A stretch of DNA of 64,000 nt from BJGV01 sp003230615. GTDB lineage: Bacteria; Pseudomonadota; Gammaproteobacteria; Burkholderiales; Nitrosomonadaceae. Shown piece by piece: positions 56,656 to 64,000 of this stretch (positions are counted from its first letter, which is position 1; each line of letters starts with the position of its first letter). Position numbers and translations under genes: made by a program. Where the stretch lies: NCBI GenBank assembly GCA_963663215.1, contig OY760140.1:1922001-1986000 (forward strand), read 5' to 3'. Below the pieces are notes generated by a model. That model did no database searches. It was not told the origin of the DNA and saw only the letters and a program-made list of their open reading frames with translations.

Positions 56656-57597
56656 ATGAAAATCAATAACGTATGTATTATCGGCGGTAGTGGGTTTGTG
56701 GGGGGGCATATTGCCAACCTGCTCACTGCACAAGAAATCAATCTGCGTGTTCCAACCCGTCGTCGCGAGCGCGCCAAGTCACTTTTAGTTTTACCGACTG
56801 CAGATGTGGTGGAAGCTGATGTTCATGATCCCACAGAACTTGATCAGCTGCTGGTTGGCATGGAAGCAGTTATTAATTTGGTGGGTATCTTGAATGGCGA
56901 TTTTGTTTCCGAACATGTCGAGTTACCGAAAAAAATTGTAGCAGCATGCAAGCGTAATAAAATTTCACGATTGTTGCACGTGAGTGCTCTTAATGCCAAT
57001 ATTAACGGTGCAAGTGCTTATTTACGCTCTAAGGGTGAGGGCGAGAAGGTCATAATGGAGTCAGATTTGAAGGCGACCATTTTCAGGCCATCGGTCATAT
57101 TCGGGCCGGGAGATTCGTTTCTAAATCTATTTGCTGATCTAGCGCGGCGTCTGCCAATGTTGCCACTGGCATCACCCAATGCAAAATTGCAACCAATATA
57201 TGTAGAAAACGTGGCACAGATAATCGTATCCAGCTTATCTGCTCCCACCACTATTGGTCAAGGTTATGATTTATGTGGCCCAAAAATCTATACTCTAAAG
57301 CAACTAGTGGAATACGCTGCTTTTATAACTGGACACGATCTTACCATTATTGGATTAAATGACAGCCTTTCCTATCTGCAAGCGATGGTTATGGAAATTT
57401 TGCCAGGCAAGCTTATGACTCGCGACAATTATTTGTCGCTGAAAGTTGACAGTATATGTAGTTGTGATGAAGCCAATAAATTGGCAGCTTTGTTTGATAT
57501 TCATCCAACGGAGTTGGAAGAAGTGGCGCCACTATACTTAGCACACCTTATGCCGCGTGATCGGTATAACGGTTTCCGTGATCGAGCGGGGCGATAA
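56656..57597 (+). CDS. Complex I NDUFA9-like NAD(P)-binding protein
   Basis: An atypical short-chain dehydrogenase: IIGGSGFVGGHIANLLTAQE, LVGMEAVINLVGILNGDFVS, and SAYLRSKGEGEKVIMESDLK followed by TIFRPSVIFGPGDSF. The family resembles the 39-kDa subunit of complex I but is encoded in many bacteria beside cca or housekeeping genes. Its substrate is unknown. The 3' end overlaps cca. Confidence 0.9.
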   Translation: MKINNVCIIGGSGFVGGHIANLLTAQEINLRVPTRRRERAKSLLVLPTADVVEADVHDPTELDQLLVGMEAVINLVGILNGDFVSEHVELPKKIVAACKRNKISRLLHVSALNANINGASAYLRSKGEGEKVIMESDLKATIFRPSVIFGPGDSFLNLFADLARRLPMLPLASPNAKLQPIYVENVAQIIVSSLSAPTTIGQGYDLCGPKIYTLKQLVEYAAFITGHDLTIIGLNDSLSYLQAMVMEILPGKLMTRDNYLSLKVDSICSCDEANKLAALFDIHPTELEEVAPLYLAHLMPRDRYNGFRDRAGR

Positions 57598-58843
57598 AAT
57601 TAGTTCTCTATTAGAAACGTATTTAGTTGGCGGTTCAGTACGCGATGAGCTGTTGAAACTGCCGGTCAAAGACCATGATTATGTTGTTGTGGGATCTACT
57701 CCAGAGGAGATGGTGTGTCTTGGTTTTCGTTCAGTGGGTAAAGACTTCCCAGTTTATCTTCATCCCAAAAGCCAAGACCAATATGCATTGGCGCGAACTG
57801 AGCGTAAAGTTGCGCGTGGGTATAAGGGCTTTCAAGTATATGCGTCTCCTAAAGTTACGTTGCAGGATGATTTAGCGCGACGAGATCTAACCATTAACGC
57901 AATCGCCAAGGATAAAAAAGGCAATATTATCGACCCCTTTAATGGAGTTGCTGACCTTGAAGCAGGTTTGCTGCGACATGTAAGTCCAGCGTTCTCTGAA
58001 GATCCAGTCCGAGTGCTGCGAACGGCACGTTTTGCCGCACGTTTTGGTTTTCATGTTGCTTCAGAGACACTCTCGTTGATGAAGGAATTAGTACGCAACG
58101 GCGAAGTCGATTCTTTGGTGCCAGAGAGAGTGTGGCAGGAATTTGCTAGTGGATTGATGGAGAAAAATCCTTCGCGAATGTTTTATGTACTACGCGAATG
58201 TGATGCACTGGCACGAATTATGCCGGAAGTGGATGTATTGTTTGGCATACCCCAGCCGGCGCGATGGCATCCCGAAATTGATACAGGTATTCACGTAATG
58301 CAGGTTATTGATTATGCCGCAGCAAAAAATTATTCTTTACCAGTGCGCTTTGCAGCACTTACACACGACCTTGGTAAAGGAGTTACGCCACAGGAGTTAT
58401 GGCCACATCATGCCGGTCATGAATTCCATAGTGTGAAATTAGTTAAAGATCTATGCGAGCGCATCAAGACTCCTAAAGGCAGTCGTGATCTTGCGCTACT
58501 GGTGGCGCGTTTCCATTGCGATGCGCATCGTACAGCGGAATTATGTCCGGAAACTATAGGTGATATGCTACTAGCAGTGGATGCTTATCGTAAGCCAGAA
58601 CGCTTCGAGGAATTTATTCAAGCCTGCGCATGCGATTTTCATGGGCGGTCTGGCTTCGTGAAAAAACCCTATCCGCAGGCCATTCGGTTACGTGAGGCAT
58701 TCAATGCAGCCAGTAGCGTAGATAGCGGTGCAATCGCTTCTAGCCAAGCAAAAATTGTTTCTGATCCTGCTCTTCTGCCGGCTTTAATTAATACAAAGGT
58801 GCGAGAAGCGCGTATTGCTCAAATCAAAAGCCGACTAGCTTGA
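57578..58843 (+). CDS. cca: CCA-adding tRNA nucleotidyltransferase
   Basis: Adds CCA to tRNA 3' ends. Nucleotidyltransferase motif TYLVGGSVRDELLKLPVKDH with the DHD metal site, then SVGKDFPVYLHPKSQDQYAL and ARRDLTINAIAKDK. A C-terminal HD domain (FAALTHDLGKGVTPQELWPH) gives phosphatase and phosphodiesterase activity. The start is uncertain: homologues begin two or three residues before TYLVGG, but no ATG is near, only GTG at 57557 or 57578, both inside the upstream gene. Confidence 0.9.
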   Translation: MIERGDKISSLLETYLVGGSVRDELLKLPVKDHDYVVVGSTPEEMVCLGFRSVGKDFPVYLHPKSQDQYALARTERKVARGYKGFQVYASPKVTLQDDLARRDLTINAIAKDKKGNIIDPFNGVADLEAGLLRHVSPAFSEDPVRVLRTARFAARFGFHVASETLSLMKELVRNGEVDSLVPERVWQEFASGLMEKNPSRMFYVLRECDALARIMPEVDVLFGIPQPARWHPEIDTGIHVMQVIDYAAAKNYSLPVRFAALTHDLGKGVTPQELWPHHAGHEFHSVKLVKDLCERIKTPKGSRDLALLVARFHCDAHRTAELCPETIGDMLLAVDAYRKPERFEEFIQACACDFHGRSGFVKKPYPQAIRLREAFNAASSVDSGAIASSQAKIVSDPALLPALINTKVREARIAQIKSRLA

Positions 58844-58894
58844 TCTCTTGTAGTTGGAAAAATAAGAGCAAGGGATTCATCTGATAATGAAGCA

Positions 58895-59377
58895 TTATCC
58901 AGTGTGGTGATGCTCTATAAGGCCGTGCCTTTCCAAATATTTCTGGTGATATTCTTCAGCGCGGTAAAATTCGGTGGCAGGTAAAATTTCCGTTACGATA
59001 GGTTCGTGCCAAAGCCCACTTAGCCATAATTTCTCTTTGGATAATTTTGCTGTTGCTTCCTGTTCTGTCGTGTAAAAGAATATTACCGAACGGTATTGCG
59101 TGCCCACATCTGGGCCTTGTTGATTGCGGGTAGTTGGGTTGTGGCAATTCCAGAATACATCAAGTAATGCTTCGTAAGTGACCTGGGAAGGATCATATTC
59201 TACCTGCACCACTTCGGCGTGACCGGTTTCACCCGTGCACACATCGCTATATACGGGGTTTTTGATGTCGCCACCAGAATATCCACAGATTGCCTCACTG
59301 ACACCTTGGACTCGACAGAAGGCGACTTCTACGGCCCAGAAACAACCTGCTCCAAATATTGCTTTCTCCCTTGGCAT
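58895..59377 (-). CDS. msrA: Peptide-methionine (S)-S-oxide reductase
   Basis: Repairs oxidised methionine. The active-site Cys is in FGAGCFWAVEVAF (usually Gly-Val-Glu; here Ala-Val-Glu). YDPSQVTYEALLDVFWNCHN and DVGTQYRSVIFFYT follow, and the C-terminal half ends YHQKYLERHGLIEHH. 160 residues, complete. The gene points towards cca. Confidence 0.93.
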   Translation of the reverse strand: MPREKAIFGAGCFWAVEVAFCRVQGVSEAICGYSGGDIKNPVYSDVCTGETGHAEVVQVEYDPSQVTYEALLDVFWNCHNPTTRNQQGPDVGTQYRSVIFFYTTEQEATAKLSKEKLWLSGLWHEPIVTEILPATEFYRAEEYHQKYLERHGLIEHHHTG

Positions 59378-59445
59378 GGTCGTCGTCTCTTTGATATAAA
59401 TAATGTTTGTCTTAGAAAATAGTAATCACGTATGCTTTAGAATAA

Positions 59446-60219
59446 TCAACGCGGTTTACGCGGCATAGCGGTGAACAGGCGATCATAAATAAAATTGGGA
59501 AGTAATTTTAGCACACGTGCAACAATTGCCATTTGCCAGGGGATCACGGCATACAATTTTTTACGTTTAATGATACGTACAATTTTTTTGGCTACGGTTT
59601 CTGCTGTCAGGATAAAGGGCATACGAAATGGGTTATTCGCTGTCATCGGCGTGACAATGTAACCGGGGCAAACAGTGATAACGGATATGCCGCTTCCAAA
59701 CATTTCCACGCGCAGGCTTTCCAGATACATTATAGTGGCAGCTTTTGATGCCGAGTATGCGCCTCCACCTGGAAGCCCACGATAGCCTGCTATACTAGCA
59801 ATTCCAACTAAGCTACCCTGTCCAGATGCTCGCATTGCAACAATAAATGGCTGGAATGTGTTGACCATGCCAGTGACGTTAGTTGCTAAGATAGATTCAA
59901 AAACTTCGCTGTCTTCAGCATACTCTGTGAGGGTGCCACGACTGATCCCGGCATTGGCAATGACAATGTCAGGACAGCCGTAGCGTTGTATAAAATCACG
60001 TGCGGCAGCTTGTATAGATTGGATGTTTCGAACATCGGCGTCATAGAAAAATGCGTTAGGAAGATCATTCGCTAAAGTTTCTAATGGCTCCTTGTTTCTA
60101 GCAATTAGCCCAAGCGTTGCACCTAGCATTGCATAGTGCTTTGCTAACGCCATCCCCAACCCGCTGGAAGCCCCGCTAATAATAACTTTTAATGGCATTG
60201 AAATGGTTGTAGCTTGCAA
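59446..60219 (-). CDS. Short-chain dehydrogenase/reductase
   Basis: An SDR with all classic motifs: IISGASSGLGMALAKHY, IVIANAGISRG, GSLVGIASIAGYRGLPGGG and catalytic YSASKAAT. C-terminal hydrophobic end (PWQMAIVARVLKLLPNFIYD) hints at membrane association. It is downstream of dsbA by 20 bases and may share its transcript. The substrate is unknown. Confidence 0.88.
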   Translation of the reverse strand: MQATTISMPLKVIISGASSGLGMALAKHYAMLGATLGLIARNKEPLETLANDLPNAFFYDADVRNIQSIQAAARDFIQRYGCPDIVIANAGISRGTLTEYAEDSEVFESILATNVTGMVNTFQPFIVAMRASGQGSLVGIASIAGYRGLPGGGAYSASKAATIMYLESLRVEMFGSGISVITVCPGYIVTPMTANNPFRMPFILTAETVAKKIVRIIKRKKLYAVIPWQMAIVARVLKLLPNFIYDRLFTAMPRKPR

Positions 60220-60238
60220 GAAGAAAATAGCGTAACTA

Positions 60239-60886
60239 TTATTTTTTTATTCTTTCTTTACGCACTTTTTTAATCAATTCATCTAGCGTGCTAATGGTTT
60301 CTTGTGGAGTGCCGCCCATTCTTCCGCTTACCAGATACTTGCCATCTACTACCAATGATGGAACACCTTTTAAACCATATTTTCTAGACATTTGCGAGGA
60401 TTGAGATGATTGATTTGCAACGGTGAAAGAGTTGTAAATATTAACAAATTTTTTCCGATCAATTCCTTGTCTCGTGATCCAGTCAAATAACAATTCTTCC
60501 TTGGTTAGGTTAATTTTTTTGATATGAATAGCATCATAGATTTTATCGTGGAACTTGTCTCCAACACCCAGGATCTCCAACGTATAAAAAGTTTTTGCAC
60601 CAGGAACCCAATTTTTACGAAAAATCGCAGGAACGTAGCGAAAGCGCACATCTTTAGGCATTCTTTTCAGCCAGGCCTTGATGCGGGTATGTAAACTGTA
60701 GCAGTGCGGGCAGCCATACCAAAAGAACTCTAAAATCTCAATATTTTTACCGCTTTTAGTTGGTTGAGGGCTAAGTAAGACAGCGTAATCGCGGCCTTCG
60801 GTAAGTTCGGCACGTACACCAGAAATACCTGTGAGGCCCAAGCTGAGAAATAAGAGAAGGGCTACAAAAAAACGCATAGGGTTCAT
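60239..60886 (-). CDS. dsbA: Thiol:disulfide interchange protein DsbA
   Basis: Periplasmic oxidase that makes disulfides. Signal peptide MRFFVALLLFLSLGLTGISG, thioredoxin-fold CPHC motif in FFWYGCPHCYSLHTRIKAW, an inserted helical domain and the cis-proline loop LKGVPSLVVDGKYLVSG. It follows the SPOR gene in the argS operon. Confidence 0.94.
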   Translation of the reverse strand: MNPMRFFVALLLFLSLGLTGISGVRAELTEGRDYAVLLSPQPTKSGKNIEILEFFWYGCPHCYSLHTRIKAWLKRMPKDVRFRYVPAIFRKNWVPGAKTFYTLEILGVGDKFHDKIYDAIHIKKINLTKEELLFDWITRQGIDRKKFVNIYNSFTVANQSSQSSQMSRKYGLKGVPSLVVDGKYLVSGRMGGTPQETISTLDELIKKVRKERIKK

Positions 60887-60945
60887 TTTTTTCTTCTAGA
60901 AAAATTCGACATTTTCGTTCACTGTGATTTTGGTTCGAAATTTCC

Positions 60946-61551
60946 TTATTGGGCTCCTCCACGCACCTTGATAAGATTGGCATCAACACCGCTCTGTAGT
61001 AGGGACGTACGTGCTTGATTGATGTCAGCAATTTTCGTAAAAGGCCCTAAGCGAACCCTATGCCACATACCCTTTTCAGACAAGTCGGCTGATTGAATAT
61101 ATGCTTCCATACCAAGCATCGCAAGTTTTGCTTTTAGATTTTCTGCATCCTCTGCGTTTTTGAACGATCCTGCCTGAAGGTAATATTTGTCCTTGGACGA
61201 TGATGGCTGTTGTACGGCTTTTTGGAATTGCTGTTCGGTGACTGGTTCCTCGCTACCTGGTAGTATTTTGTAGAATTCAAATCGTGGTTTTTCATTTGTA
61301 GTTTTAGTTGATTTGCGCTCGTTGTTAGATACTTGTGCTCCTTTTAGGGTTCCGTTATTCGAGTTTTTTTCCGTCGCGCTAACTTTGGGCTTGTCATTTG
61401 AAATGAATGGACTGGGTGCTTGGTGAATATATATCCACACGCCAATGGCGCTGACTAGACCTAGCACATAGCCAAAGAATAACCCTAAAAGAAGGACGGA
61501 TCCTTTTTTTCCGGATGCAGACTTGGGAGTGGATTTGTAGTCTCGACTCAT
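60946..61551 (-). CDS. SPOR-domain membrane protein (FtsN-like)
   Basis: A short cytoplasmic tail, one membrane helix (SVLLLGLFFGYVLGLVSAIG), a polar linker and a C-terminal SPOR domain (KYYLQAGSFKNAEDAENLKA, then WHRVRLGPFTKIADINQAR) that binds septal peptidoglycan. The start MSRDYKS at 61551 is preferred over 61602, which overlaps argS. Confidence 0.88.
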   Translation of the reverse strand: MSRDYKSTPKSASGKKGSVLLLGLFFGYVLGLVSAIGVWIYIHQAPSPFISNDKPKVSATEKNSNNGTLKGAQVSNNERKSTKTTNEKPRFEFYKILPGSEEPVTEQQFQKAVQQPSSSKDKYYLQAGSFKNAEDAENLKAKLAMLGMEAYIQSADLSEKGMWHRVRLGPFTKIADINQARTSLLQSGVDANLIKVRGGAQ

Positions 61552-61576
61552 AGAAGTTCTTACTAGTTTTGTATGC

Positions 61577-63337
61577 TTACATCTTATCAGGTGCGCTGAC
61601 ACCCAGCAGCGTTAATCCGTTAACCAACACCTGTCGTATCGAAGCAATTAGTGACAACCGGGCGAGCCGGAGCGGTATTTCTGGTACAAGAAAACGTGTG
61701 GAATTATAGTAACTATGGAACTCGCCCGCCAGTTCTTTAAGGTAGAAGGTAATCAGGTGAGGAGATAGTTCCCTTGCTGCTGCATCCACTATTTCAGGGT
61801 AATCCATCAGTTTTCGAAGAAGTGATAATTCTACAGTACTTGTGAGTACAGCTGTATCAGCAGTAGCAAGAATTGAAAGATTCTCCCCCCATTGTTCCAG
61901 AACACTACACACCCGTGCATGGGCATATTGGACATAATACACGGGGTTATCATTATGTTGCGATTTTGCCAGATCCAAATCAAAATCCAGGTGCTGATCG
62001 TTTTTACGTAACAGGTAAAAGAATCGAGCTGCATCGTTACCTACTTCCTGGCGTAACTCTCGCAAAGTTACAAATTCTCCTGAACGGGTAGACATGGGTG
62101 CCTTAACGCCGTCACGGTAAAGTACAGCAAACTGCACCAATGCAATTTCGAGTTTTGATGAGTCAAGCGCTAATGCTTGAAGTGCTCCCTTCACGCGCAT
62201 AATATAACCGTGATGATCGGCGCCCCACACGTTAATAATGCGCTCAAAGCCACGCTGAAATTTGTTGAGATGATAAGCAATATCGGAGGCAAAATATGTA
62301 AACTGTCCGTTTTCCCGCTGCACAACCCGATCTTTCTCATCACCAAAATCAGACGAGCGGAACCATCTGGCACCATCCTTTTGATATAAGTAATCTTTTT
62401 GTTCAAGCAATTTAATTACGTGGGCCACCACACCATCTTCAAATAATGTTTGTTCTGGAAACCACGTATCGAACACTACACCAAATTCCATCAAATCATT
62501 GCGACAGTCACCAAGTTGTTCGGTTAAAACGAAATTGTGAAAATATGTGTAGTCCTCCCCCAGTAGATTTTTGGTGTCGGCTATTAATTGATCAAGTAGT
62601 GCCTCAGAGTCTTCCTCTCCTTTTATTCTTACGCTAGCAATGTCCCTTGTGAGCAAATCATGTTGACGCACATAGTGGTTGCCATGTGCCTTGTAAATCA
62701 ACTCCGCCATGTTGCGAACGTATTCACCTTGATAGGCATTAGTAGGAAAGAGTATAGCTAGATCGTTCAATTCAAGATAACGTAACCATGTAGAAACCGC
62801 TAGAATGTCCATTTGTCGGCCTGCATCATTGACATAGTACTCACGTGTTACAGAGAAACCTGTTGCTGCCAGTACATTGGCTAGGCTTGCACCAAATGCC
62901 GCGCCGCGCCCGTGTCCAACATGTAGTGGACCTGTAGGGTTTGCTGAAACGAATTCCACTTGAATTTTCTTACCTGTGCCAAAATTGCTACAGCCGAATT
63001 CTTTGCTTTCCTCCAGTACTATTCGTGGAAATTGTTGTTTAGTAGAGATCGTGAGAAATAGATTGATAAATCCCGCTCCTGCAACCTCAATCTTTTCCAG
63101 GTAGGGTGAAGCAGGCATTGCATTAATCAGTAGCGTAGCAATGGTGCGCGGGTCCTGACGCAGCGGCTTAGCTAACTGCATTGCCAGATTACAGGAGTAA
63201 TCGCCATGACTGGCCTGCTTTGGGCGAGCAAACTCGATATTAATACCTAAGTCAGCGTTCGAAAATGTGTTCAAGGCTCGGCTCAGGAGCTCTGTAAAGT
63301 GAGATTTAAAGTTGGGGTGAGTTGGTAGTAAGGTCAT
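61577..63337 (-). CDS. argS: Arginyl-tRNA synthetase
   Basis: Class I aminoacyl-tRNA synthetase of 586 residues. The HIGH site is SANPTGPLHVGHGRGAAFG (HVGH); the canonical KMSKS lysine loop is reduced to APMSTRSGEFVTL, as usual for ArgRS. The C-terminal anticodon-binding domain ends RQVLVNGLTLLGVSAPDKM. First gene of the argS-SPOR-dsbA-SDR operon. Confidence 0.95.
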   Translation of the reverse strand: MTLLPTHPNFKSHFTELLSRALNTFSNADLGINIEFARPKQASHGDYSCNLAMQLAKPLRQDPRTIATLLINAMPASPYLEKIEVAGAGFINLFLTISTKQQFPRIVLEESKEFGCSNFGTGKKIQVEFVSANPTGPLHVGHGRGAAFGASLANVLAATGFSVTREYYVNDAGRQMDILAVSTWLRYLELNDLAILFPTNAYQGEYVRNMAELIYKAHGNHYVRQHDLLTRDIASVRIKGEEDSEALLDQLIADTKNLLGEDYTYFHNFVLTEQLGDCRNDLMEFGVVFDTWFPEQTLFEDGVVAHVIKLLEQKDYLYQKDGARWFRSSDFGDEKDRVVQRENGQFTYFASDIAYHLNKFQRGFERIINVWGADHHGYIMRVKGALQALALDSSKLEIALVQFAVLYRDGVKAPMSTRSGEFVTLRELRQEVGNDAARFFYLLRKNDQHLDFDLDLAKSQHNDNPVYYVQYAHARVCSVLEQWGENLSILATADTAVLTSTVELSLLRKLMDYPEIVDAAARELSPHLITFYLKELAGEFHSYYNSTRFLVPEIPLRLARLSLIASIRQVLVNGLTLLGVSAPDKM

Positions 63338-63473
63338 GGATACACCAATGAACTTTGGTTGTATACAGCAGTATAAAAGCTTATAAACTATTATCTGAAG
63401 CTATAAGAGTAAAGAATACGTAAATTTTACTTCTTCGGTGAAGTAGTTGATGTGACCGGATACATGGTTGCTT

Positions 63474-64000
63474 TTAAAGCACGTAGCGGGCTAAGTCTTC
63501 ACTCTGGGACAAGTCTTTGAGCCTTATATCTACATAGGCAGAATCAATTGAGATGGTGCTTCCACTGTGTTTTTTGGCATCAAAGGAAATTTCTTCCAAA
63601 AGTTTTTCCATGACAGTGTATAGTCGTCTTGCACCAATGTTCTCAGTTTTTTCATTAACTGCGAAAGCAATTTCTGCCAAGCGTTTGATCGCATCTGGCA
63701 TAAATTTCAGCTTGATTTCTTCGGTTTCTAGTAGTGCTTCATATTGACGCGTCAAACAGGCATCGGTGTTGGTAAGAATTTGCACAAAATCACCAGTATT
63801 GAGGCTGGACAGCTCGACACGAATTGGAAAGCGCCCTTGCAATTCGGGAATCAGGTCGGATGGTTTGGAAAGGTGAAATGCTCCACTGGCGATGAACAGT
63901 ACATGATCAGTTTTTATCATGCCGTATTTGGTAGAAATGGTAGTGCCTTCTACTAAGGGCAATAAATCGCGCTGTACACCTTGGCGCGAAACATCGGCTC
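63474..64000 (-). CDS. hslU: ATP-dependent protease ATPase HslU, 3' part
   Basis: The C-terminal end of HslU (ClpY), cut by the window edge: the frame is open to base 64000. Visible: TKYGMIKTDHVLFIASGAFH, DLIPELQGRFPIRVELSSL, the sensor-2 region NIGARRLYTVMEKLLEEISF and the C-terminal tail EDLARYVL, which inserts into HslV to activate it. The Walker motifs lie outside the window. hslV is expected just beyond the right edge. Confidence 0.95.
   Translation of the reverse strand, partial: ADVSRQGVQRDLLPLVEGTTISTKYGMIKTDHVLFIASGAFHLSKPSDLIPELQGRFPIRVELSSLNTGDFVQILTNTDACLTRQYEALLETEEIKLKFMPDAIKRLAEIAFAVNEKTENIGARRLYTVMEKLLEEISFDAKKHSGSTISIDSAYVDIRLKDLSQSEDLARYVL

Noticed and set aside
1..64000. 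CRISPR arrays or regular direct repeats
   Set aside because: No evenly spaced repeats were seen; the only repeats are the pilV inverted repeat, the 7-bp duplication and the PilY1 protein repeat.

Overview
The window looks like a chromosomal segment of a betaproteobacterium, most likely of the Nitrosomonadales type (Nitrosomonas- or Nitrotoga-like). This is inferred from the gene order yebC-ruvCAB-ybgC-tolQRAB-pal-cpoB-queE-queC, the argS-SPOR-dsbA-SDR block, a DUF3460 protein, exosortase-A-associated genes and a class I copper nitrite reductase. No rRNA, tRNA or CRISPR array was recognised. The exact genus cannot be fixed from the sequence alone.

Bases 1-14,700 are an accessory region in decay. 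They hold small lipoproteins (about 1842, 3015, 5328), a lipoprotein cytochrome c (6448) and a HEPN-like protein (2689). Among them lie a split PhyH dioxygenase, an EAL-domain stub, a DUF1810 gene with an in-frame amber codon and a frameshifted inorganic pyrophosphatase. From 7.5 to 14.7 kb there is a remnant of an exosortase A (EpsH/XrtA)-associated exopolysaccharide cluster: DegT aminotransferase, FemAB-like acyltransferase, acyl carrier protein, hydrolase 2, hydrolase 1, glycosyltransferase, TPR protein and an ATP-grasp stub. Most carry a frameshift or stop codons; only the ACP and hydrolase 1 remain open.

Bases 14.7-24.6 kb are on the minus strand. nirK, with a strong terminator, is followed by a complete fatty-acid beta-oxidation set (fadE, fadD, a YciA-like thioesterase, a FadN-type fadB, fadA). 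Bases 24.6-27.6 kb are a small patch with a broken phage-terminase-small-subunit-like gene, an SDR, a UspA stub and two orphan proteins.

Bases 27.6-32.9 kb carry housekeeping genes: miaA, an HNH nuclease, DAHP synthase, a cNMP-binding protein, a BtuF-like binding protein and ispH. Bases 32.9-40.7 kb are a minor-pilin/type IV pilus operon on the minus strand (pilE, fimT, pilV, pilW, pilX, pilY1). In it pilV, pilX and pilY1 are disrupted, and a near-perfect 27-bp inverted repeat lies over the start of pilV. Next come thiO, a SYLF lipoprotein and a membrane protein.

Bases 43.5-64 kb are dense, mostly intact core genes: DNA recombination (ruvCAB, where ruvC has no canonical start codon), the Tol-Pal envelope system, queuosine synthesis, gdhA, a lytic transglycosylase, an NDUFA9-like protein, cca, msrA, an SDR, dsbA, a SPOR protein, argS and the 3' end of hslU at the right edge.

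The main theme is selective gene decay. Exopolysaccharide and pilus functions are broken by single-base indels, a 7-bp duplication and nonsense codons that mostly fit C-to-T or G-to-A transitions, while core genes next to them are intact.
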